A stretch of DNA of 10,000 nucleotides from Eimeria necatrix (GCF_000499385.1 NW_013654538.1:2501-12500); one strand, 5' to 3'. Counted from the first letter of the stretch, positions 1-7,944 are shown. A program made the numbers and translations. Notes: a model not told the origin generated them from the letters alone.

Positions 1-158
1 AGGGTTTAGGGTTTGGGGCGTGTGCTCGTGGGCCACTGCGAATGGCAGCAATTTTTTCGCCAAGGGTTTGGCGATTTCAGGGCCGCAGCCTACGCTGGAG
101 GGTTTGGCTCCAGGTCTAGGGTTTAGGGTTTAGGGTTTAGGGTTTAGGGTTTGCGCAG
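1..158 (+). other. Left edge: probable RPC8 intron sequence with TTTAGGG repeats
   Basis: TTTAGGG-type repeats occur at 1-17 and 115-152; the latter ends GCGCAG just before RPC8 exon 159-254, as an acceptor side should. In between is unique sequence with a TTTCAG at 75-80 and a CCAG|GTCTAG at 110-119, which could bound a 33-base exon (81-113). Its translation does not resemble the missing RPC8 part, so I do not call it. Confidence 0.6.
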
Positions 159-924
159 GTGTTGAAGGACCTGGGCCTTTTTGTCTGTCTTTATGACATA
201 ACGGAAATCACTGGGGCCCCCATTCTCTTGTCAAGCGGGAAGGCTCGCTACAATGTAAACCCTAAACCCTAAACCCTAAACCCTCAGAAAACCCTAAACC
301 CTAAACCCTAAACTGTTGTTGCCAATGCCCGGGGGCGCCCTCTTGTTGGTCGCAAGCCCTAAAAACCTTCTGTGGATTATAATGAGTGAGGTGGGCTGCG
401 GCGTTAGGGTTTAGGGTTTAGGGTTTAGGGTTTAGGGTTTGCGTCTCAGGTTTGCTTCAAGGCAGTTATCTTCAGGCCCTTTATAGGGGAAGTTCTTCAG
501 GGAATTGTTTGCGAGTCTTCTCCTTCCGGAATAGCAGGTAAACCCTAAACCCTAGACGCCAAACCCTAAACCCTAGGCGCCAAACCCTAAACCCTAAACC
601 TTAGACACTAAACCCTAAACCCTAGACACGAAACCCTAAACCCTAAACCCTACTTTTCATCGGCACCAAAACCCCTCTAAAGCGCTAAACCTTCGCAAAC
701 CCTAAACCCTCGCAAGCCCTAAACCCTCGCAAGCCCTAAACCCTCGCAAACCCTAAACCCTCGCAAACCCTAAACCCTCGCAAACCCTAAACCCTCGCAA
801 ACCCTAAACCCTCGGTTTCTGCAGTGGACATGGAGTTTTTTAAGGATGTGAAGATCCCGGCCTCGAACTTGAGGGAGCCGAAGGCCTGCGAAGAGCCAGC
901 AGCAGCAGCAGCAGCAGCAGCAGG

Positions 925-965
<41 letters not shown>

Positions 966-1595
966 GCAAAACACAAGCTGCTGCTGTTTGGTCCTGGTGC
1001 TTCGAAGGCCACAAACTCACTTATGAGTTGGGGGCCCCCATTCGCTTTCGAGTAGCAGATGTGGTTTTCGCCAGAGAAGAAGGTCCCAAACCCTAAACCC
1101 TAAACCCTAAACCCTAAACCCTAGGCCGTAAACCCTAGACGCTAGGCCGTAGACCCTAGGCCCCGAGCTGCGCAGGAGACGGCCGCTGGCTGAGGGCTTA
1201 AACCCTAGGAGCCGACCGCCGCGGCCTAAACCCTAAACCCTAAACCCTAAACCCTAGGTCTTGGGGGAAAAGCGAGGAGCTGCAGACAGTGGGGGTTTAG
1301 GGTTTAGGGTTTAGGGTTTGGGTGTTTCAGCTCAAAAGAAATTCACTCTTGTGGCGACCGAGGAGACCTACGTGCCTCCCATGGTCATCATTGTGAGCCC
1401 CAAACCCTAAACCCTAATTCTAAACCCTCAGACCGAGTCCTGTGGTTTGCTGCAGCTGCTGCTGCTGCTGCTGCAGCTGCTGCTGCTGCTGCTGCTGCAG
1501 CTGCTGCAGCTGCTGCTGCTGCTGCTGAGCGTTTCTGTGTGGCGCAGGGGGAAGCAAACGCAGACGGCCTCGGCATGCTGTCTTGGTGGCAGTGA
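159..1595 (+). CDS. RPC8: RNA polymerase III subunit RPC8/RPC25 (Rpb7 family), 5' partial, five exons
   Basis: Encodes the Pol III stalk subunit that pairs with RPC9 and helps initiation at tRNA and 5S genes. I join exons 159-254, 450-537, 825-1082, 1331-1392 and 1548-1595; all introns are GT-AG and the phases agree (0, 1, 1, 0). The 183 visible residues follow POLR3H in order: VLKDLGLFVCLYDITEI (exon 1), FKAVIFRPFIGEVLQGIV (exon 2), FFKDVKIPASNLREP and then GAPIRFRVADVVF (exon 3), KKFTLVA (exon 4), and GLGMLSWWQ before TGA at 1593-1595 (exon 5). That last motif matches the GLGLLSWW tail of the human protein. About 35-40 N-terminal residues are missing, so the first exon lies to the left or is unrecognised. 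A poly-Ala insertion (about 895-962) sits in exon 3 just before the conserved VWSW. Introns are made largely of telomere-like repeats. Identity is from remembered family sequences, not a search. Confidence 0.82.
255..449 (+). other. RPC8 intron with inverted telomere-like ends
   Basis: Phase-0 intron of 195 bases. It starts GTAAACCCTAAACCCT, so the donor runs straight into AAACCCT repeats (257-312). It ends with five TTTAGGG units (404-440) followed by GCGTCTCAG. The middle (about 313-403) is ordinary unique sequence. The two arms are reverse complements and could fold into a stem that brings the splice sites together. The exon join gives continuous RPC8 homology, which supports both boundaries. 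Confidence 0.8.
538..824 (+). other. RPC8 intron made almost entirely of degenerate telomere-like repeats
   Basis: Phase-1 intron of 287 bases. The donor is GTAAACCC again, and the acceptor is GGTTTCTGCAG. Inside are AAACCCT pairs separated by short variable spacers (AGACGCC, AGGCGCC, AGACAC) and then a regular 17-base tandem array at 694-812. It has no TTTAGGG arm, so the inverted design is not universal. Splicing it out restores the codon between Ile-Ala and Asp-Met-Glu of RPC8. Confidence 0.8.
694..812 (+). repeat. Seven tandem copies of a 17-base telomere-derived unit
   Basis: The unit is CGCAAACCCTAAACCCT: two telomere-type heptamers plus a CGC spacer. The seven copies start at 694, 711, 728, 745, 762, 779 and 796. 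Copies two and three share an A-to-G change (CGCAAGCCCT); the other five are identical. The array ends 12 bases before the intron acceptor. Such homogeneity suggests recent local expansion. Confidence 0.95.
1083..1330 (+). other. RPC8 intron with three telomere-like blocks
   Basis: Phase-1 intron of 248 bases. The donor GTCCCAAACCCTAAACCC leads into an AAACCCT array (1088-1122). A second AAACCCT block follows at about 1226-1257, then TTTAGGG repeats at 1294-1319 just before the acceptor GGTGTTTCAG. The spacer at about 1123-1225 is GC-rich with single degenerate copies (GTAGACCCTAGG-like). Confidence 0.72.
1393..1547 (+). other. RPC8 last intron: telomere-like 5' end, CTG-rich 3' end
   Basis: Phase-0 intron of 155 bases with a good donor, GTGAGC, followed by CCCAAACCCTAAACCCT (about 1400-1431), then a CTG/GCAGCTG tract (about 1450-1527), ending GTGTGGCGCAG. 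If the intron is retained, the frame meets TAA in the repeat six codons later. The join gives the conserved GLGxLSWW tail, which supports the acceptor. Confidence 0.7.
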
Positions 1596-1607
1596 CAGGC
1601 AGAGCTA

Positions 1608-1640
1608 GGGTTTAGGGTTTAGGGTTTAGGGTTTAGGGCT
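1608..1640 (+). repeat. TTTAGGG array between convergent gene ends
   Basis: About four and a half TTTAGGG units, starting 13 bases after the RPC8 stop. On the minus strand it reads CCCTAAA and supplies the stop TAA of the minus-strand frame ending at 1626. Only about 30 bases separate the two stops. Confidence 0.9.
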
Positions 1641-1966
1641 TGTGGGAGGCGCGGCCTCCCGAGGAGAGGAAGTGCTGGTAGCAGGTAGCTCTGGTGGACG
1701 CTCTTGTTTCGGCTGCTGCTGCTGCTGCTGCTGCTGCTGCAGCGCTTGCTGCAGCATGGCAAGCCGCTGCTGCTGCCGCAGCAGCTGCTGCCGGTGCAGC
1801 AGCTCCTGCAGCGAGAGCGGCTGCAGCACGTGCCCCCCAACAGCAGCAGCAGCAGCAGCATCTTGCAGCGTATGCAGCAGCGCATGCACCTTCCCTGCTG
1901 CAGCAAGTGCTTCGTGCATCTGCAGCAGCCGCAGCAGCACCAAGAATGACAGCAGTGGCGCAGTGC
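1626..1966 (-). CDS. Candidate last exon of the minus-strand gene, stop inside telomere-like repeat
   Basis: Minus-strand open frame with varied residues: LLSFLVLLRLLQMHEALAAA, GKVHALLHTLQDA, then GGHVLQPLSLQELLHRQQLL and RQQQRLAMLQQAL, a poly-Gln run, and a Pro/Ser-rich tail ending Ser-Pro-Lys-Pro. The stop TAA at 1628-1626 lies inside a CCCTAAA array. No GT donor is visible between the last ordinary residues and the array, so a true C-terminus here is more likely than another intron. The 5' boundary lies somewhere in a CAG run near 1966 and cannot be fixed. The predicted chain is helical and Gln/Leu-rich, possibly coiled coil. It may belong to the same gene as 3015-6253 or to a separate one. 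Confidence 0.35.
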
Positions 1967-2341
1967 TGCTGCTGCTGCTGCTGCTGCAGCAGCAGCAGCA
2001 GCTGCTGCTGCTGCTGCTGCTGCTCGTGCAAGCAGCGAAACGAACGGCAAACACACCTGTAGCAGCTGCTGCTGCAGCTGCAGCAGCAAACTGCGGTGGG
2101 GGGAGTCTGGGGATGAAGCCGCTTTCCATTCGCTAGCAACCTCTTCAAGTAGCTGCAGCAGCAGTAGCAGCAGCAGCAACAGTAAAAGCAGCAGTAGCGG
2201 CAGCAGCAGCAACAGTAACTGCGACAGCAGCAGCAACAGCAGCAGCAGCAACACTAGCAGCAGCAGCAGCAGCAGCAGTAACAGCAACAGTACCAGCAGT
2301 AGTAACGGCAGCAGCGGCGAAAGTAGCAGTAACAGCACCGG

Positions 2342-2431
2342 CAGTAGCAGCAGCAGCAGTAGCAGCAGCAGCAGTAGCAGCAGCAGCAGTAGCAGCAGCA
2401 GCAGTAGCAGCAGCAGCAGTAGCAGCAGCAG
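2342..2431 (+). repeat. Six tandem copies of a 15-base CAGTAGCAGCAGCAG unit
   Basis: Exact 15-base units start at 2342, 2357, 2372, 2387, 2402 and 2417, within a larger CAG/AGTAGCAGC-rich block (about 2150-2590). In the minus sense this block is CTG-type and probably intronic, between the candidate exons 2592-2810 and 1626-1966. Confidence 0.95.
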
Positions 2432-2544
2432 TCGCGATGGTAACAGTGGCGTCAGCACCAGCAACATCCACAGCAGCAGCAGCAGCAGCAGCAGATGCGA
2501 TGACAGTAGCAGCAGCAACAGCAGGACTAGCCGCAGCGCGGGCG

Positions 2545-2589
<45 letters not shown>

Positions 2590-2591
2590 AC

Positions 2592-2690
2592 CTGCATGAT
2601 GTCTCCTTCGCCGTCTGTTCTTTTCCATTTGCTGTGAAGCCTCGACAGCAAAAAGAGACCAAACAAATCGACGTCAGGCAGCCTCAAGAA

Positions 2691-2736
<46 letters not shown>

Positions 2737-2810
2737 TGCTGCTCGGCGTCGTCTGCAGCGTAGGCCTCAACAGCGGAAGAAATGAACTCGGACCACAAAG
2801 CAGCAAAACC
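2592..2810 (-). CDS. Candidate exon of the minus-strand gene (WSEF / LPDVDLF segment)
   Basis: Read leftwards from an acceptor (TTCAG) at 2811 to a donor (CAG|GTGGCT) after 2592, this gives exactly 73 codons, phase 0 at both ends. It opens with GFAALWSEFISSAVEAYAAD, has a poly-Gln run encoded by sense CAG (about 2690-2745), then FLRLPDVDLFGLFLLSRLHS and KWKRTDGEGDIMQ. The mixed composition looks like real protein. The conflict is that joining it to the exon ending at 3015 in the phase of the upstream chain gives a different frame, with TGA at 2684-2686. Only the alternative frame of that exon, ending Gly-Asp-Pro, joins this one smoothly. So either the upstream frame is wrong here, a junction is missed, or the gene ends at 2684. 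No family recognised. Confidence 0.4.
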
Positions 2811-2831
2811 CTGAACGCAGCAGCAACAGCA

Positions 2832-2867
<36 letters not shown>

Positions 2868-2967
2868 TAAGCAGCAGCAGCACTTGCTGCGGCGCCCTGC
2901 TGGAAGTCAGCTGCTGCAGCGAAGCACCTGTGGAGGCTCACTCCATAGCAAGAATGTTAAACTATGG

Positions 2968-3014
2968 ATTAGGGTTTAGGGTTTAGGGTTTAGGGTTTAG
3001 TGTTAAGGGTTTAC
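2968..3014 (+). repeat. TTTAGGG array at a minus-strand splice donor
   Basis: Plus-strand TTTAGGG repeats degenerate into TTTAGTGTTAAGGGTTTAC. On the minus strand this reads GTAAACCCTTAACAC followed by CCCTAAA repeats: the same donor-plus-repeat arrangement as in the plus-strand introns. It starts the intron after the exon ending at 3015. Confidence 0.8.
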
Positions 3015-3136
3015 TGGGTCTCCCGTTGCTTCTGCTGCTTCAGCTTCTCGCTGCTGCGCTGCTGCTGCAAGGCCACCAATATCAATGGAGCCCTGCAGCA
3101 AGGACCCCACACACTTAATTGCAGGCACTGCAGCAA

Positions 3137-3178
<42 letters not shown>

Positions 3179-3302
3179 TAACAGCAGCAGCTGCTGCTGC
3201 TGCTGGGAAAGCAAACCTACCTGCACATAAAAGGTCGGCAGCAGCCAAAGGCGCAGCAGCAAAGCAGCTGCTGTCTCGTACGCAGCTGCAGGGATGTGGA
3301 CC

Positions 3303-3354
<52 letters not shown>

Positions 3355-3423
3355 GGCTGGCGCTGTCTTTGCTGCTGTGCCGTGAGCGCTTTCTTTGGCT
3401 CGCCACAGCCTCCGTCTCATCTA

Positions 3424-3478
<55 letters not shown>

Positions 3479-3739
3479 CATCGTTGCAACAACTTCAGCA
3501 ATTGTAGGGAGCTCTTCAAGCAAACGAGTTTCTTGCTGCACGGCATAGCATCAGCAGCAACGCAGCAGCAGCGGCACCCTGACTCCAGCAGCAGCAGCTG
3601 CTGCAGCAGCAGCGGCGCTGCTGGCTGCTGGAGCAGCAGCAGCTGCAGCAGCAGGGGCAGCAGAAGCTTGCTTACCGTGACGATGGCCTCCGCGTTCGGC
3701 AGCACCCATTCCTGCTGCTGCTCCTGCTGCTGCTCCTGC

Positions 3740-3772
<33 letters not shown>

Positions 3773-3891
3773 TCCTGCTGCTGGCTATTTAAGGCAGCAA
3801 GCCGCATGGCTAGCTCCACCACTGCATGCATTTGCTGCTGCGCGACGTAGCAGAGAAGCTCTGTAGCCCCGCTAGGGACACTCAGGCTCCC

Positions 3892-3932
<41 letters not shown>

Positions 3933-4000
3933 CTGTTGGGCAGCCTTCAGGAGCCTCTCCTGGAAGAGCGGGGACGGCAGCACCAGGTGGGACAGGAGAC

Positions 4001-4037
<37 letters not shown>

Positions 4038-4310
4038 CCTCAGAGTCTGCTGTCCCCGAGGACACAGCGGCTTCCCCCTGCTGCTGCTGCTGCTGCTGCT
4101 GCTTTTTGCGAGAGGCGCCGAGGACCGCTGGCGCAGCAGCAGCAAAGAAGCCGGGAATAGCAGCAGCAGCAGCAGCTTTAAGTGCTGCTCTGCTGCTGCT
4201 GAAGGCCTCGTATTGCTGCCTATTCATGAGGCTTGTGCGGTAGCTGTGCAGCAGCAAACGAGTTGTGTGGCGGTCGCTGCAGAGAACTTTGTCTCGCAAG
4301 CTGCTGAGGC

Positions 4311-4364
<54 letters not shown>

Positions 4365-4456
4365 GTTCTCTTCCGGCTGCTGCTGCTGCTTCTGCACTGC
4401 CTGCGCTGCTGCGGGAAGAGAACGCCTCTTCTGCTTCTCTCCGGCCCTGCTGCTGC

Positions 4457-4489
<33 letters not shown>

Positions 4490-4773
4490 AGCAGCAAAGA
4501 GCCCAGGTCAGAGCCTCTAGCAGCAAGACGGCGGACTCCTCGGTGCAGCGCAGCAACAGTGCTCAGCCTGCTGCTCTCCGTGGGGAAGTACCTGCCCACG
4601 TAGCAGCAGCAGCAGCAGCAGCAGCATATACAACAGCAGCAGAAAACGCAGCAGCAGCAGCAGCAGCAGCAAATGCAGCAGCAGTAGCAGCAACGCGTAC
4701 CGCTCTAAACAGCTTCGCCAGAAGCTGCTGGTGTTCAGCTGTCTTTCCACAGACTGGCAGAATGTGCGCCTGA

Positions 4774-4825
<52 letters not shown>

Positions 4826-4986
4826 ACTGGCGCTGCTGCTTGGCACAGTGCTGCAGCAGCAGCAGCAGATGCAGCAGCAGCAGTCTTTGCAGACTTCGCA
4901 AGCAGCAGCAATCGCCTCAAACTTGAGAGCATTCAGCAGCAGCAAAGCCCATAAGTGCACGTAGACCTCAACTGCAGCAAGACGGC

Positions 4987-5035
<49 letters not shown>

Positions 5036-5165
5036 TGCAGCATCGGCGTCTCCGGCGATGAAGCAGGCTGACTCGATCCACGATGCCAGCTGCTTACGGC
5101 TGCTGCTGCTGCTGCTGCTGCTGCTTCGAGCTCCTTGAGACTGCTGCTGCTGTTGCTGCTGAATG

Positions 5166-5200
<35 letters not shown>

Positions 5201-5446
5201 CAGCTGTACTCGGACGCACAAAAAGAGCTCCTGCAGCAAAGCAGCAAGCAGCCACCCAACAGGCTTGTTGCAGCAGTAGCCTCACCACACTATTCAAGAC
5301 TAGGGTTTAGGGTTTAGGGTTTAGGGTTTAGGGTTTAGGGTTTAAGGTTTAGGGCTCAGGACTTGAATATATTCGCTCTCCACCGAAAAGGAATCGGGCC
5401 CTCCGCGCCGCCTTTCCTGCTGCCGCTGTCTCCGCCGCTGCTGCTT

Positions 5447-5479
<33 letters not shown>

Positions 5480-5789
5480 CTGCTTTTGCTCTTCTTGCTG
5501 TTGCTGCTGTTGCTGCTGTTGCTCCTGCAGCTGCTGGCTTTGGCCTGCACTGCTGCTGCTGCTGCTCCTGTCGTCTCCTGTTGCAGTGCCTACTGGGGCG
5601 CCATTGCTGCTGCTGCTGCTGCTGGCCAGCTCGCTGCTGCTGCTGCTGCTGCAGAGCGCGTTGCTGCTAGTGCTGCTGCTGCTGTTGCAGCTAGCGGCAG
5701 CTGGCGGATGATACAGCTTTGCTGGCAGCACCTGCTCATCTCCTTTTCCACTACCTTGCTGCTGCTGCTGCTGCTGCTGCTGTTGCTGC

Positions 5790-5825
<36 letters not shown>

Positions 5826-5943
5826 CTCGTTTGCTCCAAAATGAATTCTTTGAGCTGCTGCTTCTGCTGCGGCGGCAGCCGCTGCATAGCGCGGGGCCAG
5901 GCGCTTCTGGGGAGGCGCTTGAGGGCCCAGTAGAGCTGCTCTA

Positions 5944-5985
<42 letters not shown>

Positions 5986-6108
5986 CGCCCCTGCTGCTCC
6001 TGCTGCTGTTGCTGCTCCTGCTGCTGCTGCTCGCAGGGCCGGCCGATGTCGCTGGAGAGCTCCCCAACTCCGCCTCTGTCTTGCTCTGAACAGCATCCTT
6101 GACATTTT

Positions 6109-6147
<39 letters not shown>

Positions 6148-6253
6148 AGGATTTCTGGACTGGTTGCTGCTGCATCTGCGTTGGTGCTTGCAGCAGCAGC
6201 AGCAGCGGCTGCTGCTGCGGCGGCCCTGAAGAGCTGCTGCTGCTCAGTGCCAA
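3015..6253 (-). CDS. Unidentified multi-exon HAAR-rich protein, main body
   Basis: Reading leftwards, the exons are 6253-5363, 5230-4701, 4591-3676, 3535-3221 and 3127-3015. The four introns (5362-5231, 4700-4592, 3675-3536, 3220-3128) are GT-AG and each joins open frames in compatible phase, which is the main support for the strand and structure. Ordinary-looking segments between poly-Gln, Ser and Ala runs include NIEQLYWALKRLPRSAWPRA, RLAAVEVYVHLWALLLLNAL, SVERQLNTSSFWRSCLER joined to YFPTESSRLSTVAALHRG, SDRHTTRLLLHSYRTSLMNR, ELLCYVAQQQMHAVVELAMR, and EAIVT joined to QETRLLEELPTIAEVVATMK. These look alpha-helical. I recognise no family. The exon ending at 3015 stops at a telomere-type donor. 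Poly-Gln tracts are sense CAG. The 5' limit 6253 is only where this frame opens, not a proven start. The frame of the 3535-3015 part is the least secure. Confidence 0.5.
3304..3352 (+). repeat. CTG run (sense CAG in the minus-strand gene)
   Basis: About 16 perfect CTG triplets. A second run of similar length lies at about 3428-3476. Both encode homopolymers in the proposed minus-strand exon 3535-3221. Confidence 0.9.
3536..3675 (-). other. Minus-strand intron with strong donor
   Basis: Minus sense GTAAGC to CCGTGCAG, 140 bases, phase 0, joining NAEAIVT to QETRLLEELP. The interior is CTG/GCAGCTG-rich. The upstream frame stays open through it, so read-through cannot be ruled out from this alone. 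Confidence 0.5.
4592..4700 (-). other. Minus-strand intron, CTG-rich
   Basis: Minus sense GTACGC to TGGGCAG, 109 bases, phase 2, filled with sense-CTG repeats. It joins FWRSCLER to YFPTESSRLS, a smooth change between two different frames. Confidence 0.6.
5231..5362 (-). other. Minus-strand intron with telomere-like 5' part
   Basis: Minus sense GTCCTGAGCCCTAAACC followed by a CCCTAAA array (5302-5354 on the plus strand), ending TTTGCTGCAG at 5231. It is phase 0 and joins SVESEYIQ to ELFLCVRVQLL. Length 132 bases. Confidence 0.6.
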
Positions 6254-6497
6254 AGCTAGTCAGGCTGGAAGCCGCAGCTGGCTCGGAAGCTGCTGCAGCA
6301 GCAGCCAATGCAGCTGCAGCAGCAACTGCTGCTGCTGCTGGCGTTGCTGCTGCTGCTGCTGCTGCGAGGGACGCAGCAAAATAGCTTGGTGCTGATGGAT
6401 GCTGCAGCTGATGCTCTTGTTTTCGCTGCACCGTTATTGCTGCTGCTGCAGCTCTTGCTGCTGTTGCTGCTGATGCTACTACAACAACAACTACTGC

Positions 6498-6552
<55 letters not shown>

Positions 6553-6630
6553 ACCGTTGCTGTAACGGCTGCGCTGGTGTCAAGATTCCGCCTGCGGGGT
6601 CCTTCATCGACGTTGTCGCTTCTGCTCCGC

Positions 6631-6663
<33 letters not shown>

Positions 6664-6767
6664 CTGCTGCTGCTGCTGTTGCTCTTGCTGCTGCTGCTGC
6701 TCTCGTTGCTGCGGCTGCTGCTACATAGCCAACTGAGGCCTCCCTGGAGTATACGAGATGAGCCCAC
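6254..6767 (-). CDS. Possible N-terminal low-complexity extension of the minus-strand gene
   Basis: A minus-strand frame is open from 6767 leftwards to a stop at 5751. It overlaps, in another frame, the exon proposed for 6253-5363. It begins with a Ser-rich stretch (about 6720-6620), then a short charged piece, DEGPRRRNLD, then long Ala/Thr/Val runs, QRKQEHQLQHPSAPSYF, and more Ala. The triplet runs read CAG in the minus sense, as in the exons of the other genes, so it may be exonic. No start can be fixed: the candidate ATG-led frame near 6791 meets a stop within about 70 bases. Poly-Ala frames this repetitive stay open by chance, so only the part with mixed residues supports coding. How it joins the next exon is not visible. 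Confidence 0.3.
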
Positions 6768-6796
6768 GGCAGCCTCGGCTTTCGCAGCCCATGCAC

Positions 6797-6879
6797 TAGG
6801 GTTTAGGGTTTAGGGTTTAGGGTTTAGAATTTAGGGCTCAAGATTTGGGGTTTAGGGTTTAGGGTTTACTGCCACTTAC
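6797..6879 (-). other. Telomere-like array preceded by tandem minus-strand donors
   Basis: TTTAGGG repeats lie at 6797-6832 and 6849-6868 on the plus strand. In the minus sense, just upstream, are GTAAGT (6879-6874) and GTAAAC (6869-6864). This looks like the 5' half of an intron upstream of the minus-strand gene, perhaps in its 5' UTR. The acceptor is not clear. Confidence 0.4.
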
Positions 6880-6887
6880 CCAAAGGT

Positions 6888-6944
6888 GGGGCCCCCCAGG
6901 GCCTCGGGGCCCTCGGGGCCCCCCTGGGGGCCCCCAGGGGCCCC
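6888..6944. repeat. GC-rich imperfect palindromic block
   Basis: About 57 bases, nearly all G and C, built from runs such as GGGGCCCC and GGGGGCCCCC with CCTCGGGG repeated twice. It can fold on itself in several registers on either strand. It abuts the telomere-like array and the minus-strand donor at 6879. Confidence 0.8.
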
Positions 6945-6993
6945 AACAGATCAGAAGTTGTTTTGCATATTTGCTGCTGCTGCTGCTTTATTT

Positions 6994-7001
6994 TGCATGC
7001 A
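6994..7001. promoter_or_regulatory. TGCATGCA palindrome, possible ApiAP2 site
   Basis: TGCATGCA is a known apicomplexan promoter motif bound by an ApiAP2 domain factor in Plasmodium and enriched upstream of coccidian genes. This copy is in the AT-richest part of the divergent intergenic region, 369 bases before the EF-G ATG. The same octamer at 3823-3830 is inside a probable exon, so chance occurrence is possible. Confidence 0.35.
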
Positions 7002-7107
7002 TTGTTTGTCTATTTCCTTCTTGCTGCTGCTGCTGCTGCTACCGCTGCTGTTGCTGCTGCTTGGGGGCCCCGAGTGGCCTGGCGTGTCTTAGCGCAGCCA
7101 AATCGAG

Positions 7108-7150
<43 letters not shown>

Positions 7151-7369
7151 CCGCGACAGCAGCAGCAGCAAACGCAGCAGAAGAAACAACTGCAGCAACG
7201 CGCATGCAGCAGAAGTGAAAGTTCCTGTGCTGGAGCCGCATACAAAGTGCGAGGAGCCCCGAACTAGCTGCTGCAGCAGCTGCAGCGGCTGCAGCAGCTG
7301 CTGCTGCTGCAGTCATCTGCTGCTGCTGCTGCTGCTGTAGCTAGTGGTATATGCAGGGACTGCTCGCCC

Positions 7370-7885
7370 ATGATTTCTCTAGCGAGGGCAGCAGCAGCAG
7401 CAGTTGCTGCAGCAACCAGAAGGTCCCTTAAAGCTGCACCAGCAGGGGAAGCTGCTGCTGCAGCTCCTGCTGCTGCAGCTCCTGCTGCTGCAGCTCCTGC
7501 TGCTGCAGCTCCTGCTGCTGCAGCTCCTGCTGCTGCAGCTTCTGCTGCTGTTGCTTCTGCTCCTGCTGCTGCGCTCCCCTGGAGACACGGCGGCACCAGA
7601 TGTGTCCCGCACAGCAGCAGCAGCAGCAGTAGCCGCCGCTTAAGCGCAGGATTCAGCAGCAGCAGCAGCAGCTGCTGCTGCAGCAGCTGCAGCAGCAGCT
7701 GCTGCTGCTGCTGTTGCTGCTGGCAAAGGGCGGGAGCGTCTAGCCATCGAAGCTTATGGCTGCTTGCAGCTTCGCGGCGCCTTTCCACAGCGCAGGCCCC
7801 AGCAGCAGCAGCAGCAGCAGCTGCTGCTGCTGCTGCTGCTGCTGCTGAAGGCACTCCCCGTTCGCGGCCAGCTCTCGCCGCACCC

Positions 7886-7944
<59 letters not shown>

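Larger units (their letters stand above)
6887..7369. other. Divergent intergenic region
   Basis: This segment lies between the leftward gene and the EF-G start. It holds a GC-rich palindromic block (6888-6944), an AT-richer stretch with TTTGCATATTTG and TGCATGCA (6960-7020), CTG runs (about 7022-7060) and CAG runs (about 7108-7185), and no convincing coding frame. It probably carries the promoters and 5' UTRs of both genes. Confidence 0.5.

Noticed and set aside
694..812. CRISPR array
   Set aside because: Regular spacing comes from a 17-base tandem satellite without unique spacers, in a eukaryotic intron.
3823..3830. Second TGCATGCA as a regulatory site
   Set aside because: It lies within the proposed minus-strand exon and encodes part of QQMHAVVEL; chance is the simpler explanation.
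3676..5230. Minus-strand protein as 26S proteasome subunit RPN3/PSMD3
   Set aside because: AVEVYVHLWALLLL resembles the EVEVYLHLLVLIYL segment of RPN3, and RAMQRLP resembles its RALRMLP. However, the strongly conserved TLRHD-x-x-GQ-TLLNLLLRNYL and the PCI-domain motifs are absent or only weakly alignable, and one apparent match fell inside a likely intron. Helical Ala/Leu-rich sequence aligns too easily, so I give no name.
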